A stretch of 64,000 nt of DNA from Lachnospiraceae bacterium (GTDB taxonomy: Bacteria; Bacillota; Clostridia; Lachnospirales; Lachnospiraceae). The stretch covers positions 1-64,000 of the forward strand of contig JAFRGQ010000005.1 of the NCBI GenBank assembly GCA_017433725.1, in the 5' to 3' direction. The notes beneath the pieces were generated by a model, which saw nothing but the letters and a program-made list of their open reading frames with translations, did no database searches and had not been told where the DNA came from. Position 1 is the stretch's first letter. Each line of letters opens with the position of its first letter. A program made the translations under genes and the position numbers. Shown here piece by piece: positions 27,247 through 35,608 of this stretch.

Positions 27247-28623
27247 TCAGACCATCTCTTCCGGATGAAATACCTCGTCAAATCTCTCCGCCGTCAAAAA
27301 TCCCAGCGACACGCACGCTTCCTTCAGTGATGTATTCTCTTCAAACGCCTTGTGAGCGACTTTTGCGGCATTCTCGTAACCTATGTAGGGGTTGAGAGCC
27401 GTGACCAACATAAGCGAATTATGAAGGTTGTAATGCATCTTCTCCTCATTCACTTTTATTCCCACCGCACAGTTATTGTTGAAGGCTATAATAGATTCTG
27501 AGAGCAAACGCGCGGACTGGAGGAAATTATAGATCAACACCGGCATGAAGACATTCAGCTCGAAATTTCCCTGTGTGGCAGCCATTCCGACAGCCACATC
27601 ATTTCCCATGATCTGCACAGCCACCATGGTGACCTGCTCACACTGCGTAGGATTGACCTTGCCCGGCATGATAGAAGATCCCGGTTCATTTGCCGGAATT
27701 GTGATTTCTCCTAAACCAAGGCGGGGGCCGGATGCGAGCCAGCGGACGTCATTTGCAATCTTCATCATATCCGCAGCTGTCGCCTTGATTGCACCGTGGG
27801 CGTAGACCAGCTCATCCTTTGATGTGAGAGCGTGGAATTTATTGGCAGCAGTGACAAAGTCTTTGCCCGTTATATTCGCCACCTCCTCTGCGACCTTCTC
27901 ATCAAAGCCTTTCGGCGCGTTCAGCCCCGTCCCCACAGCAGTACCGCCGAGCGCCAGCTGACGGAGCGGTCCCACAGCCATGCGTAGGAGCTCTATGTCC
28001 TTCTCAAGCGAGCTTCTCCACCCTGATACCTCCTGTGCAAATTTCACCGGCGTTGCGTCCTGGAGATGCGTGCGGCCTGATTTTACCACGTCGGGATTTT
28101 CGGCCTCTATTTTTCTGAACGTAGCAGTCAATGTCTCTATCGCTGGAATGAGTTTATCCTCGATAATTATTACCGCTGCAATGTGCATAGCTGTCGGGAA
28201 CGTGTCATTAGATGACTGACTCATGTTGATATCATCATTCGGATGACAGAACTTCTTTCCTGCGAGCTGATTTGCACGATTGGCAATGACCTCATTGGAG
28301 TTCATATTGGACTGGGTGCCGGATCCTGTCTGCCAGACGACCAGAGGGAACTCTTCCATCAGACTGCCGGCAATCACCTCATCACATGCTTTTTTGATCA
28401 CTTCGAGTTTTTCATCCGTCATACGTTCCGGTACGAGCACGTGATTGGCCTGCGCAGCAGCCTTTTTCAGTATTCCGAACGCATGAATGATCTCTGCCGG
28501 CATTGTCTCGATTCCCACGCCGATTGGAAAATTCTCATGGCTGCGCTCTGTCTGTGCACCCCAAAGTCTGTCTGCGGGCACCTTCACTTCACCCATTGAG
28601 TCGTGCTCTATTCTGTATTCCAT
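27247..28623 (-). CDS. fumC: Class II fumarate hydratase
   Basis: 458 aa from ATG 28623 (TGGAGG upstream). Reversible hydration of fumarate to malate; cytosolic tetramer without Fe-S. Family signature GSSIMPGKVNPTQCE at about 315-330; other blocks are DRLWGAQTERS, VWQTGSGTQSNMNSNEV, MSQSSNDTFPTAMHIA and SGRTHLQDATPV. Oxygen-stable class II enzymes are not universal in strict anaerobes, where class I is common. Probably part of the reductive branch of the TCA pathway; no malate or succinate gene is nearby. Confidence 0.97.
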   Translation of the reverse strand: MEYRIEHDSMGEVKVPADRLWGAQTERSHENFPIGVGIETMPAEIIHAFGILKKAAAQANHVLVPERMTDEKLEVIKKACDEVIAGSLMEEFPLVVWQTGSGTQSNMNSNEVIANRANQLAGKKFCHPNDDINMSQSSNDTFPTAMHIAAVIIIEDKLIPAIETLTATFRKIEAENPDVVKSGRTHLQDATPVKFAQEVSGWRSSLEKDIELLRMAVGPLRQLALGGTAVGTGLNAPKGFDEKVAEEVANITGKDFVTAANKFHALTSKDELVYAHGAIKATAADMMKIANDVRWLASGPRLGLGEITIPANEPGSSIMPGKVNPTQCEQVTMVAVQIMGNDVAVGMAATQGNFELNVFMPVLIYNFLQSARLLSESIIAFNNNCAVGIKVNEEKMHYNLHNSLMLVTALNPYIGYENAAKVAHKAFEENTSLKEACVSLGFLTAERFDEVFHPEEMV

Positions 28624-28717
28624 AATTACCTCCATTTTGCTCGTCATGTATATTTCTCTGCGGCAATAGTCAATTCATTTCGTTGCCCTTCTTTGCGACG
28701 GGCAGTTGCGCCACCCC

Positions 28718-29623
28718 TTATACTGCTTTGATCGCCTTATTAAGTGCATTCAGCACACGCTTTTTATCCGCACTCCAGAGAGGTTCTATAAGAAGTTTTT
28801 TCGGACCGTCACCTGTCATCCGATGAATCACTACGTCTTCCGGAAGAATCTGAAGGGATGTCACGATCAGGTCTATATACTCTTCCATCGAAAGAATGTG
28901 GAAGGGCTTCTCGCGGTAATCCTCCGCCATCTTTGTCCCCTTAAGAATATGCAGAAGCTGCAGCTTCACGCCGTCCGGGTACGGACGCAGCCTCGACAGA
29001 TACGTAACGGTTTCCAGCATATCTTCTCTCGTCTCACCGGGCAATCCGTAGATTATATGAATTATGACAGAAAAATCCTTCTCTTTCAGCTTATGGAATG
29101 ATTGCTCGAATACAGGAAGAGGATAGCCTCTATTGATCCTTTTCGCTGTCTCATCATGCATTGTCTGCAATCCCAGTTCGACCCAGATTTCCTTATCGTA
29201 TTTCTGTCTCAGTCTGACAAGCATATCGAGGATCTCATCAGGAAGACAGTCCGGTCTGGTTCCGAGCGACAAAGCCACGATCTCAGGACGCTCCAATGTC
29301 TCTGCATAAAGTTTTTCCAGCCTCTCAGGGTCTCCGTATGTATTCGTAAAAGACTGAAAATAGGCTATATATCTCCTATCACTCTCCGGAATCCCGGCAG
29401 ATATCTTCCGCCCGACTTTCTCTTTCGCGTATTCGAGCTGTTCCTGAATAGAAAGAACGGGAGATGCGAAATCTCCCGAACCACCTTCCGAGCAGAACGT
29501 GCATCCTCCATATCCCAGTTTGCCATCCCGATTAGGACAGCTGCATCCGCTGGACAGAGAAAGCCTGTAGACCTTCGTTCCGTACTTTCTTTTCATTTCA
29601 TCTGAAATTGTGCGAATAATCAT
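28718..29623 (-). CDS. Radical SAM protein, TIGR01212/YhcC family
   Basis: 301 aa from ATG 29623; a TTG at 29653, which overlaps the stop of the upstream gene, would add ten residues. N-terminal block KVYRLSLSSGCSCPNRDGKLGYGGCTFCSEGGSGDF holds the SAM-binding 4Fe-4S cysteines in the unusual C-x-C-x10-C-x2-C spacing of the YhcC/ElbP branch. GLQTMHDETAKRINRGYP and VIIHIIYGLPGETREDM are also typical. Function is poorly known; E. coli YhcC has been associated with GltB neighbourhood. Probably cotranscribed with the two CNNM-type genes upstream. Confidence 0.85.
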   Translation of the reverse strand: MIIRTISDEMKRKYGTKVYRLSLSSGCSCPNRDGKLGYGGCTFCSEGGSGDFASPVLSIQEQLEYAKEKVGRKISAGIPESDRRYIAYFQSFTNTYGDPERLEKLYAETLERPEIVALSLGTRPDCLPDEILDMLVRLRQKYDKEIWVELGLQTMHDETAKRINRGYPLPVFEQSFHKLKEKDFSVIIHIIYGLPGETREDMLETVTYLSRLRPYPDGVKLQLLHILKGTKMAEDYREKPFHILSMEEYIDLIVTSLQILPEDVVIHRMTGDGPKKLLIEPLWSADKKRVLNALNKAIKAV

Positions 29624-29649
29624 AGCATTATCTGAAGTGTATTCTGTCC

Positions 29650-30912
29650 TCAACTCTTTTCCGTTCTGTCTACTTTGACCAGCACCCGCTCGACGCGTCT
29701 CTCCCCCATCTCAAGGACAGTTACCGTGAGGTCATCGTGAGTGAACTTTTCACCCTCCTCCGGGAATCTTCCGAAGCTCTCGATCGTCCACCCTCCGACA
29801 GTCTTGCTCTCGCAGGAAAACTCGTCTTCACGGATCCCTATGAATTCGAGGAAATCGGATATCGCCATATCGCCGTCTATTTCATAGAGCCCGTCGTTTC
29901 TCTTATGTATCTCATCTTCCACAGTATCCGTTTCATCCCAGATTTCGCCGACAACCTCTTCCAGCACATCTTCCATTGAAATGATACCCAGCGTACCGCC
30001 GTATTCATCCACGACGATACCAAGATGCTGTCTTGCTTCCCGAAACGCCGCCAGAACTTCGGGCAGTTTCATGGTCTTATATATATAGCACGGCTCCATG
30101 AGCAAAGAACGTAAATCAATGTCCACACCTTCCGTGAGAGCTTTCAGATATTTGTTCAAGTGCAGCACACCGATAATATGATCAATATTCCCCTCGTAGA
30201 CCGGTATTCTCGTAAAATGTGACCGGCTGATGATATCGAGGATCTCTTCCTGTGTGTCTTCGATATCGATTGCTGTCACATCCACCCTTGCGGTCATAGC
30301 CTGTCTTGCCGACGTATCGTGGAACTCAATGGCAGCCTGTACGAGCTCGCTCTCCTCCTCGTCGATGACGCTCTCATCTTCCGCTGTCTCAATGATGGAG
30401 GTGAGTTCCTCTTTCTTCTCTTCAGGATCTTCCTCGACCTCGCCCTTCATCGGCAGAGTAATCAGATACACAAGCCCCACCACGATGAGAACGAGCGGCC
30501 TCAGAATGATCATCAGAAAACGTATCGGATAGGCGTACTTCTTAGCATAAATATTCGCGCCTTTTTTGGATGTGATCTTTGGGATCGTTTCACCGAATAT
30601 GATGACAGAAATCGTAATCAGGACCGTGGCGATCCACGCGTACTTATCCGTACCTGCGATGAGGATGACCGCTACCGAACCCAGCGACGAGCAGGCGATG
30701 TTGACCAGATTATTTCCGATCAGGATTGCCCCGAGAGCATCATCAAAATGCTCCGCAATATAAAGTGCGATGCCGGCCTTTTTGGAACCTTCCTCCTTCT
30801 CATTTTCAAGTCTTATGGTATTACATGAAGAGTAGGACATTTCCGAACCGGAAAAGAATCCGGACAGGTAAATACACAGAATAATGCCTGCTATGACAAG
30901 ATATGTGATCAT
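29650..30912 (-). CDS. HlyC/CorC (CNNM)-family CBS-domain membrane protein
   Basis: 420 aa. N-terminal CNNM/DUF21 membrane domain with four hydrophobic segments (about 1-160), paired CBS domains (about 195-330, with HLNKYLKALTEGV and GTLGIISMEDVLEEVVGEIWDE) and a CorC_HlyC C-terminal domain (about 340-410, with VGGWTIESFGRFPEEGEKF). Members are divalent-cation (Mg2+/Co2+) export or regulation proteins. Overlaps the paralogue upstream by four bases, so the pair is translationally coupled. The name hemolysin C is historical and unsupported here. Confidence 0.9.
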   Translation of the reverse strand: MITYLVIAGIILCIYLSGFFSGSEMSYSSCNTIRLENEKEEGSKKAGIALYIAEHFDDALGAILIGNNLVNIACSSLGSVAVILIAGTDKYAWIATVLITISVIIFGETIPKITSKKGANIYAKKYAYPIRFLMIILRPLVLIVVGLVYLITLPMKGEVEEDPEEKKEELTSIIETAEDESVIDEEESELVQAAIEFHDTSARQAMTARVDVTAIDIEDTQEEILDIISRSHFTRIPVYEGNIDHIIGVLHLNKYLKALTEGVDIDLRSLLMEPCYIYKTMKLPEVLAAFREARQHLGIVVDEYGGTLGIISMEDVLEEVVGEIWDETDTVEDEIHKRNDGLYEIDGDMAISDFLEFIGIREDEFSCESKTVGGWTIESFGRFPEEGEKFTHDDLTVTVLEMGERRVERVLVKVDRTEKS

Positions 30913-32432
30913 GCCTCGTCACCTCCCCTCCTTCGGTGGGGCTTCTCCGTCGATTCGGATTCCCCGCCACCGTCCGATGAATTGTCCTGGGAAAGTCTCT
31001 CCCGAATATGCTCGGCGAATATTCCCGCATGCGGAATTCCGGTAAACGCATCCGTCTGGCCATCCTTTTCCTCATGTGCGCTTTCATTTGGAGCGGGTGT
31101 GAGCATAACTTTGCGTATGCGGTTGTGATCCATTCTCGCGACATATACACGAAGACCATGGTATTCAAAATGTTCTCTTGCTCTCGGGATCATTGAAAAA
31201 TGTTCATACACCCACTCACCGAGCCGCTTATTCGTCAGGCTCTCGTCATTTTCCGGATCTTTAAAGCCGATGGTGTCAAATGCATCCGCCACCGTCTCCT
31301 CCGCATCCACGAGATAGCTTCCGTTCTTCAGATAGACATAAGGATCCTCCACCTCATCTTCTTCATCCCAGATCTCGCCTACCAGGGACTCCACGATATC
31401 TTCCACCGTGACGATGCCGGCAGTACCGCCGAAGTGATCGGAAACAATCGCAATGTTCTGCTTTTGAGCGGACATCTGCGGCAGGATCTCATCGACCTTG
31501 GCGCTCTCCGTGACATAGAACGGTTCGTCAAGAAGCTTTAATATGTTGACTTCCGATACGCCGTTATGCCCGTTTTTGTGGCCGTCACCGCTATTGCTCT
31601 GTGTGCTCTCATCACCGTTTGATGCAGCAGACTCCCTGGCATTTGCAGAAGCCCCTATATAGGCACGCAGATATCTTCTTATTCTGAGGATGCCGATAAT
31701 ATTATCAATACTCCCCTCATAGACCGGAAGCCGGCTGTGATTTGTACTCCGAACGGTCTCCAGGATCTTTTCGGGATCATCGTTGATATCGATTCCCATA
31801 ACATCAACGCGCGGCGTCAGGATGCTCTCCACAGTCACATCATTGAATTCCAGTGCTGACGAGATCAGTTCACCGTGCTCTTCATCAAGACTGCCGGATT
31901 CGGTCATATCATCAATAATGTCATGAATTTCATCTTCCGTAACAGATATTTCAGGATCGCCTTTTGTCATCTTACTGGCAAAGTTTCCGATGGCAGCAAG
32001 TATAGCTGTTCCCGGTGTGAGGATCTTAATGAGCACACTAAGCGGCCCTATGCACCATAGAGCCAGTTTATTACTATATTTTTTCGCTATACTCTTGGGA
32101 AGCATTTCGCCAAAAAAGAAGACCACAAGCGACGTCAGGATCGTACTGACCGTAACGGCGGAAAGTCCCCACCGTCTGGTCACTGCGACGGTGACGAGAG
32201 ATGCAGTCGCGAGATGCGCGATATTTGTCAAAATCAGAATCGCACTGATCGTGCGGTCAAAGTGGTCAAGGGCATCGAGGACCTTCACGGCTTTTTTATT
32301 GCCGTGCTCGGCAAGTGTTTTCATCTTCACTTTCGATGCCGATGCGAGTGCCGTCTCACAGACAGCAATATAATCCGCGAACAGGATGAGGAGCGCGGAA
32401 ATGAGCCAGGGTGTAAGCCCCCCTTCGTCCAT
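30909..32432 (-). CDS. HlyC/CorC (CNNM)-family CBS-domain membrane protein, larger paralogue
   Basis: 507 aa, ATG with AAGGAGG. Same order as its neighbour: four-segment CNNM membrane domain, paired CBS domains (HFGGTAGIVTVEDIVESLVGEIWDEEDEV) and CorC_HlyC domain. It differs by a Ser/Asn/Gly-rich insert of about 35 residues between the CBS motifs (SAAS...GDESTQSN...HKNGHNG) and a charged C-terminal tail ending RRRGGDEA. The pair may form heteromers; a duplication is likely. Confidence 0.9.
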   Translation of the reverse strand: MDEGGLTPWLISALLILFADYIAVCETALASASKVKMKTLAEHGNKKAVKVLDALDHFDRTISAILILTNIAHLATASLVTVAVTRRWGLSAVTVSTILTSLVVFFFGEMLPKSIAKKYSNKLALWCIGPLSVLIKILTPGTAILAAIGNFASKMTKGDPEISVTEDEIHDIIDDMTESGSLDEEHGELISSALEFNDVTVESILTPRVDVMGIDINDDPEKILETVRSTNHSRLPVYEGSIDNIIGILRIRRYLRAYIGASANARESAASNGDESTQSNSGDGHKNGHNGVSEVNILKLLDEPFYVTESAKVDEILPQMSAQKQNIAIVSDHFGGTAGIVTVEDIVESLVGEIWDEEDEVEDPYVYLKNGSYLVDAEETVADAFDTIGFKDPENDESLTNKRLGEWVYEHFSMIPRAREHFEYHGLRVYVARMDHNRIRKVMLTPAPNESAHEEKDGQTDAFTGIPHAGIFAEHIRERLSQDNSSDGGGESESTEKPHRRRGGDEA

Positions 32433-32572
32433 GAATAGTCAATTCCTCCTTATCATTGTACAAAATAAAGTTTAGGGGAATGATACTGAAAAGTCAAGGT
32501 GCTGTTGACCTCCGTCGGGAACTGCTCCTGCCGAAGCAGATACCGCACATAATGCATTGCCGGGAGTTGTTC

Positions 32573-33145
32573 TTATACTCCGGCAAAACGGAATATCACA
32601 CCGAGCACCGCTGAAATCGCAAGAAAAACCACCGGATGCCACTTCAGCTTTTTCATAGCGAAAAACAGAACAACCGCGAGAATGATCTGCGGCACATTGA
32701 AGAATCCCGCAATGTCGTGCTCTTCCGTCAGGGCTGTTATATTGATCAAAGCTACTCTCACCACGTTGATGCCAGCGGCCGAAATCATCGCAATCGATGC
32801 GGGACGGAGTCCGTAAAACGCCTTGTCCACATATGTGTTGGTCCGGAATTTCTCAAGAAAACGTGATATCAGCAAAATGATAATGACACTGGGACAGGCG
32901 AGCCCTATCGTGGCAAATATCCCTCCGAAGAGACCTCCGGTCATATATCCCGCATACGTTGACATATTGATTCCGATTGCGCCCGGCGTACATTCCGAGA
33001 TGGCAATCATATCTGCAATGTCAGCGTGAGTGAACCAGTGTGTGTTATTGGACATTTCATAGAGGAACGGTAGGGTAGCCAGACCTCCGCCAACGGAAAA
33101 AAGACCCGTCTTAAAAAAGTTCCAGAAGAGCTGAAGATAAATCAT
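32573..33145 (-). CDS. Chromate transporter, half-length (CHR) subunit
   Basis: 190 aa, one CHR domain: FWNFFKTGLFSVGGGLATLPFLYE, followed by SECTPGAIGINMSTYAGYMTGG. The second half-gene is immediately upstream with a four-base overlap, giving the two-gene short-chain ChrA arrangement common in Firmicutes. Such proteins export chromate or, more often in anaerobes, an unidentified anion. Five to six membrane segments. Confidence 0.9.
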   Translation of the reverse strand: MIYLQLFWNFFKTGLFSVGGGLATLPFLYEMSNNTHWFTHADIADMIAISECTPGAIGINMSTYAGYMTGGLFGGIFATIGLACPSVIIILLISRFLEKFRTNTYVDKAFYGLRPASIAMISAAGINVVRVALINITALTEEHDIAGFFNVPQIILAVVLFFAMKKLKWHPVVFLAISAVLGVIFRFAGV

Positions 33146-33696
33146 GAATCTTTACCCCCTTTTCCGAAGAAAATGCCGAACACGCCCGCCGCAATGACCA
33201 TAGCAAACGCAGGTATGGATACCGGGAGCAGTGATGAGAATACCATAAGTAAGAAAATGATCAGATAAAGCAGCAAAGTCGTCACATCTACTACCGACTT
33301 CTTCCAGAGTTTCAGCACAGCCTGCAATATGAGCACGCATACACAGACCCGAATACCGGCAAATGCATTCTTTACGACCGGAAGATCAGCGAAATTAGTT
33401 AGGAACATGGCGATAATCAGAATGATGACGATCGGACAGGTGAGGAAACCGAGCGTTGCAATGATACCGCCTGCGACACCTTTTCTTTTATTTCCGATGA
33501 AAGTGGCTACATTAAGGGCAATGAGGCCGGGAGTACACTGCCCGATGGCGAAGTAATCCATCAGTTCGTCGACAGTGACCCAGCCGCGCTTATCTGCGAG
33601 ATCGCGCTCGAGAAGGGGCAGCATAGCGTAACCGCCGCCGAAATTGACAAGGCCTATGCGCAGAAAAGCGAAGTATAAGTCTATCAGTTCTTTCAT
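33142..33696 (-). CDS. Chromate transporter, half-length (CHR) subunit, first gene
   Basis: 184 aa, CHR domain with FLRIGLVNFGGGYAMLPLLERDL and IGQCTPGLIALNVATFIGN. AAAGGA lies about twelve bases before the ATG, rather far, so the start is not certain. Works with its neighbour as the two halves of one transporter; function of this short type is not defined. Confidence 0.9.
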   Translation of the reverse strand: MKELIDLYFAFLRIGLVNFGGGYAMLPLLERDLADKRGWVTVDELMDYFAIGQCTPGLIALNVATFIGNKRKGVAGGIIATLGFLTCPIVIILIIAMFLTNFADLPVVKNAFAGIRVCVCVLILQAVLKLWKKSVVDVTTLLLYLIIFLLMVFSSLLPVSIPAFAMVIAAGVFGIFFGKGGKDS

Positions 33697-33781
33697 TTTT
33701 CATATAATCCTTTCCGCTGCAGACATACTGAACAAGACCTGTTGTTCATTCTTCATTATGATTCATAGGTGATTATATCAT

Positions 33782-33830
33782 AAAAAAATACTGCAACCAG
33801 AAAGACTTCTTCCCTTCGTTGCAGTATTTT
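33782..33830 (-). terminator. Intrinsic terminator
   Basis: AAAATACTGCAAC pairs with GTTGCAGTATTTT; minus-strand T-tract at 33788-33782. It lies downstream of the XRE gene and upstream of the CHR genes. Confidence 0.7.
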
Positions 33831-33840
33831 GTTCATTTTT

Positions 33841-33979
33841 TATTCTTCATCATAAAGAACGCCTCGGCGTTCTTGCCGCGACGCCATGGTACAAAGTACC
33901 TTCCTTAATGCGCGGCTGCGATCCGCCGTGCCTAAGCATGCGTAACAATGCTCCAGTGGAGCATTGTGCAGCTGAGCAC
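33841..33979 (-). repeat. Composite palindromic repeat (GCTCC plus GAACGCC), minus copy
   Basis: Read on the minus strand: CTCAGCT, ACAATGCTCCACTGGAGCATTGT palindrome, ACGCATGCTTAGGCACGG, CGGATCGCAG, then GTCGCGGCAAGAACGCCGA, GGCGTTCTT and ATGAAGAATA. The same series occurs on the plus strand at 48998-49123, where the insert between blocks differs. This is about 130 bp of shared sequence. Confidence 0.7.
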
Positions 33980-34043
33980 CTACCTCTGAGACTGATCCGG
34001 AGTCCGCCTTCTTTCACTGCAGGGCATCTCCTCTCAGATACGC

Positions 34044-35084
34044 TCAAATCTCGTCGCCTGCCCAAGCAAGTAACTCTTCGCCCTTCTCCGTCATCTTCAG
34101 ATAGTAGCGATACTTCTCGCGGAAGCTCTCAGGCTTTCTGCTGTAAAGATCCGGATGCTCATTGTATGCGTCCACATCTTTCCTGTTCTGTTCCTTCTTC
34201 TGTAGGTAATCCTCGTCATCAAATTCTCTCTTCTCAATGATCATCGTACCGAGCGCATCGCTGCGGCCGAATGTAGCACCATCCCGTGACGGCACCCCGA
34301 GATATGCTCTGACCTCATCCGGGACATCCTTATCATAACCGGCAGAAGTCCTGATCAGACCGTACGCAACACTCTTTTCCTCGTCGCAGAGCAGGTAAAC
34401 CTCACCGTCGTTCTCGCGCAATGTACGAAGGACTTCGAGCGTCTGATCAATATTGAAGTGTTTGCGCTTCCTGTCATAATCGGAGAGATCCTCGGAAGCA
34501 TAATTCAACCTGTTAATGTAATCGCAGATGTCTGTCTTCGGAAGTGTTCTGATATCGAACAGCTTTCTCGGATTCCTGACAATGGCGTCCTTGACCTCGT
34601 TGATTTCAAGACCTTTCAGGACCTCTCTGAGTTTGTCGACCATACCAAGTATCTCGAACGCCCCGGTCTTTCCTACATAGTCGTACGGAAGACGCTCAAT
34701 TCTGAAAAGATCAAAATCATTGTTCTCAATAGAATTATATCTCCTGCCGTAGGAATAGATATAAAGCAGACCGAAGAGTTCCTGCAGCTCCTTCGTGAAA
34801 TGCTTCTCAGCTATCTTCTCCAAAAAGGAATCCGGGAAAAGAAACTCCGGGAAATTGGATTCCACTGCTTTCTCTCCTTCATCCTCGAGCATGCTGACCG
34901 CCAGCTCATCGCAGCCTGTTTCATACACTTCCGCGATTTTTCTCACATTGGACATACTGGGCTTGTTGACGCCGCTCTCCCAATTCTGCAGAGAAGTCAC
35001 GGATACGCCTATTTGTTCCGCAGCTGCTTCCTGAGTGAGTCCCGCATTGTTCCTGAGACTCCTCAACTTTTCTGTAAACTTCAT
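34044..35084 (-). CDS. XRE-family transcriptional regulator with large C-terminal domain
   Basis: 346 aa, ATG with CGGAGG. N-terminal lambda-repressor-like helix-turn-helix at about 5-60 (LRNNAGLTQEAAAEQIGVSVTSLQNWESGVNKPS). Residues 70-346 are soluble, charged and match no family I know; there is a predicted winged or helical character near the end (YRYYLKMTEKGEELLAW). Divergent from the PurF-like gene across 524 bases that hold six ACCAA(A/G) repeats, which may be its operators. Its regulatory target is unknown. Confidence 0.75.
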   Translation of the reverse strand: MKFTEKLRSLRNNAGLTQEAAAEQIGVSVTSLQNWESGVNKPSMSNVRKIAEVYETGCDELAVSMLEDEGEKAVESNFPEFLFPDSFLEKIAEKHFTKELQELFGLLYIYSYGRRYNSIENNDFDLFRIERLPYDYVGKTGAFEILGMVDKLREVLKGLEINEVKDAIVRNPRKLFDIRTLPKTDICDYINRLNYASEDLSDYDRKRKHFNIDQTLEVLRTLRENDGEVYLLCDEEKSVAYGLIRTSAGYDKDVPDEVRAYLGVPSRDGATFGRSDALGTMIIEKREFDDEDYLQKKEQNRKDVDAYNEHPDLYSRKPESFREKYRYYLKMTEKGEELLAWAGDEI

Positions 35085-35608
35085 TTTCTACCTCCGTGAT
35101 GTCCGGCTTAGTACCGTCCATCTGTTTTTTGACCACTTGCATCTTCAATGAGAAATTCCGCAGGGCGAACATTAGGGGATTTTCAGAACCCTTACGGATT
35201 TTCTCATATAAATTCCCGCCTCATACCAAAAGAATACTGATACGGGCTTCTCGTTACAACCAAGATACAAATAATTTTTTTGGTTTTTAGCCTCGTTTTT
35301 ACCAAGTTCTTCTTTGTAACAGCACCAAGTCTACCTTTGTTTTTTGTCCATTTTGTGACCAAATTAGAATGAAAAACTAAAAATATGGCAATTTTACTTT
35401 ATACATGAAGAAAAAAATGAGTAAAATGACCAAATCTTCCGGTATCTAAAAAAAAACATGAGATTCCCATATTATTTGTTATAATACTTTTGCAAAGCAA
35501 ATAACAAAATTGATCTGCCCGGTTTCATACTGCAAAGAAGCAGAAAGGAATCGGGAATTTGTCGTGCCAATTATATCACCAGTGCTTCAGCGCGGAAACG
35601 GAGAGTGT
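35085..35608. other. AT-rich divergent intergenic region
   Basis: Contains six ACCAA(A/G) direct repeats at 35225, 35259, 35301, 35324, 35358 and 35429, a promoter at 35477-35485 and an imperfect hairpin (about 35517-35557) in the leader of the PurF-like gene. No credible gene; a 64-codon plus frame at 35096 lacks a ribosome-binding site. Confidence 0.5.
35477..35485 (+). promoter_or_regulatory. Extended -10 promoter of the PurF-like gene
   Basis: TG-T-TATAAT with no clear -35. Predicted start near 35492, giving a leader of about 117 bases. Confidence 0.6.

Noticed and set aside
35096..35290. 64-codon plus-strand ORF upstream of the PurF-like gene
   Set aside because: No RBS or recognisable domain; lies in the divergent regulatory region.
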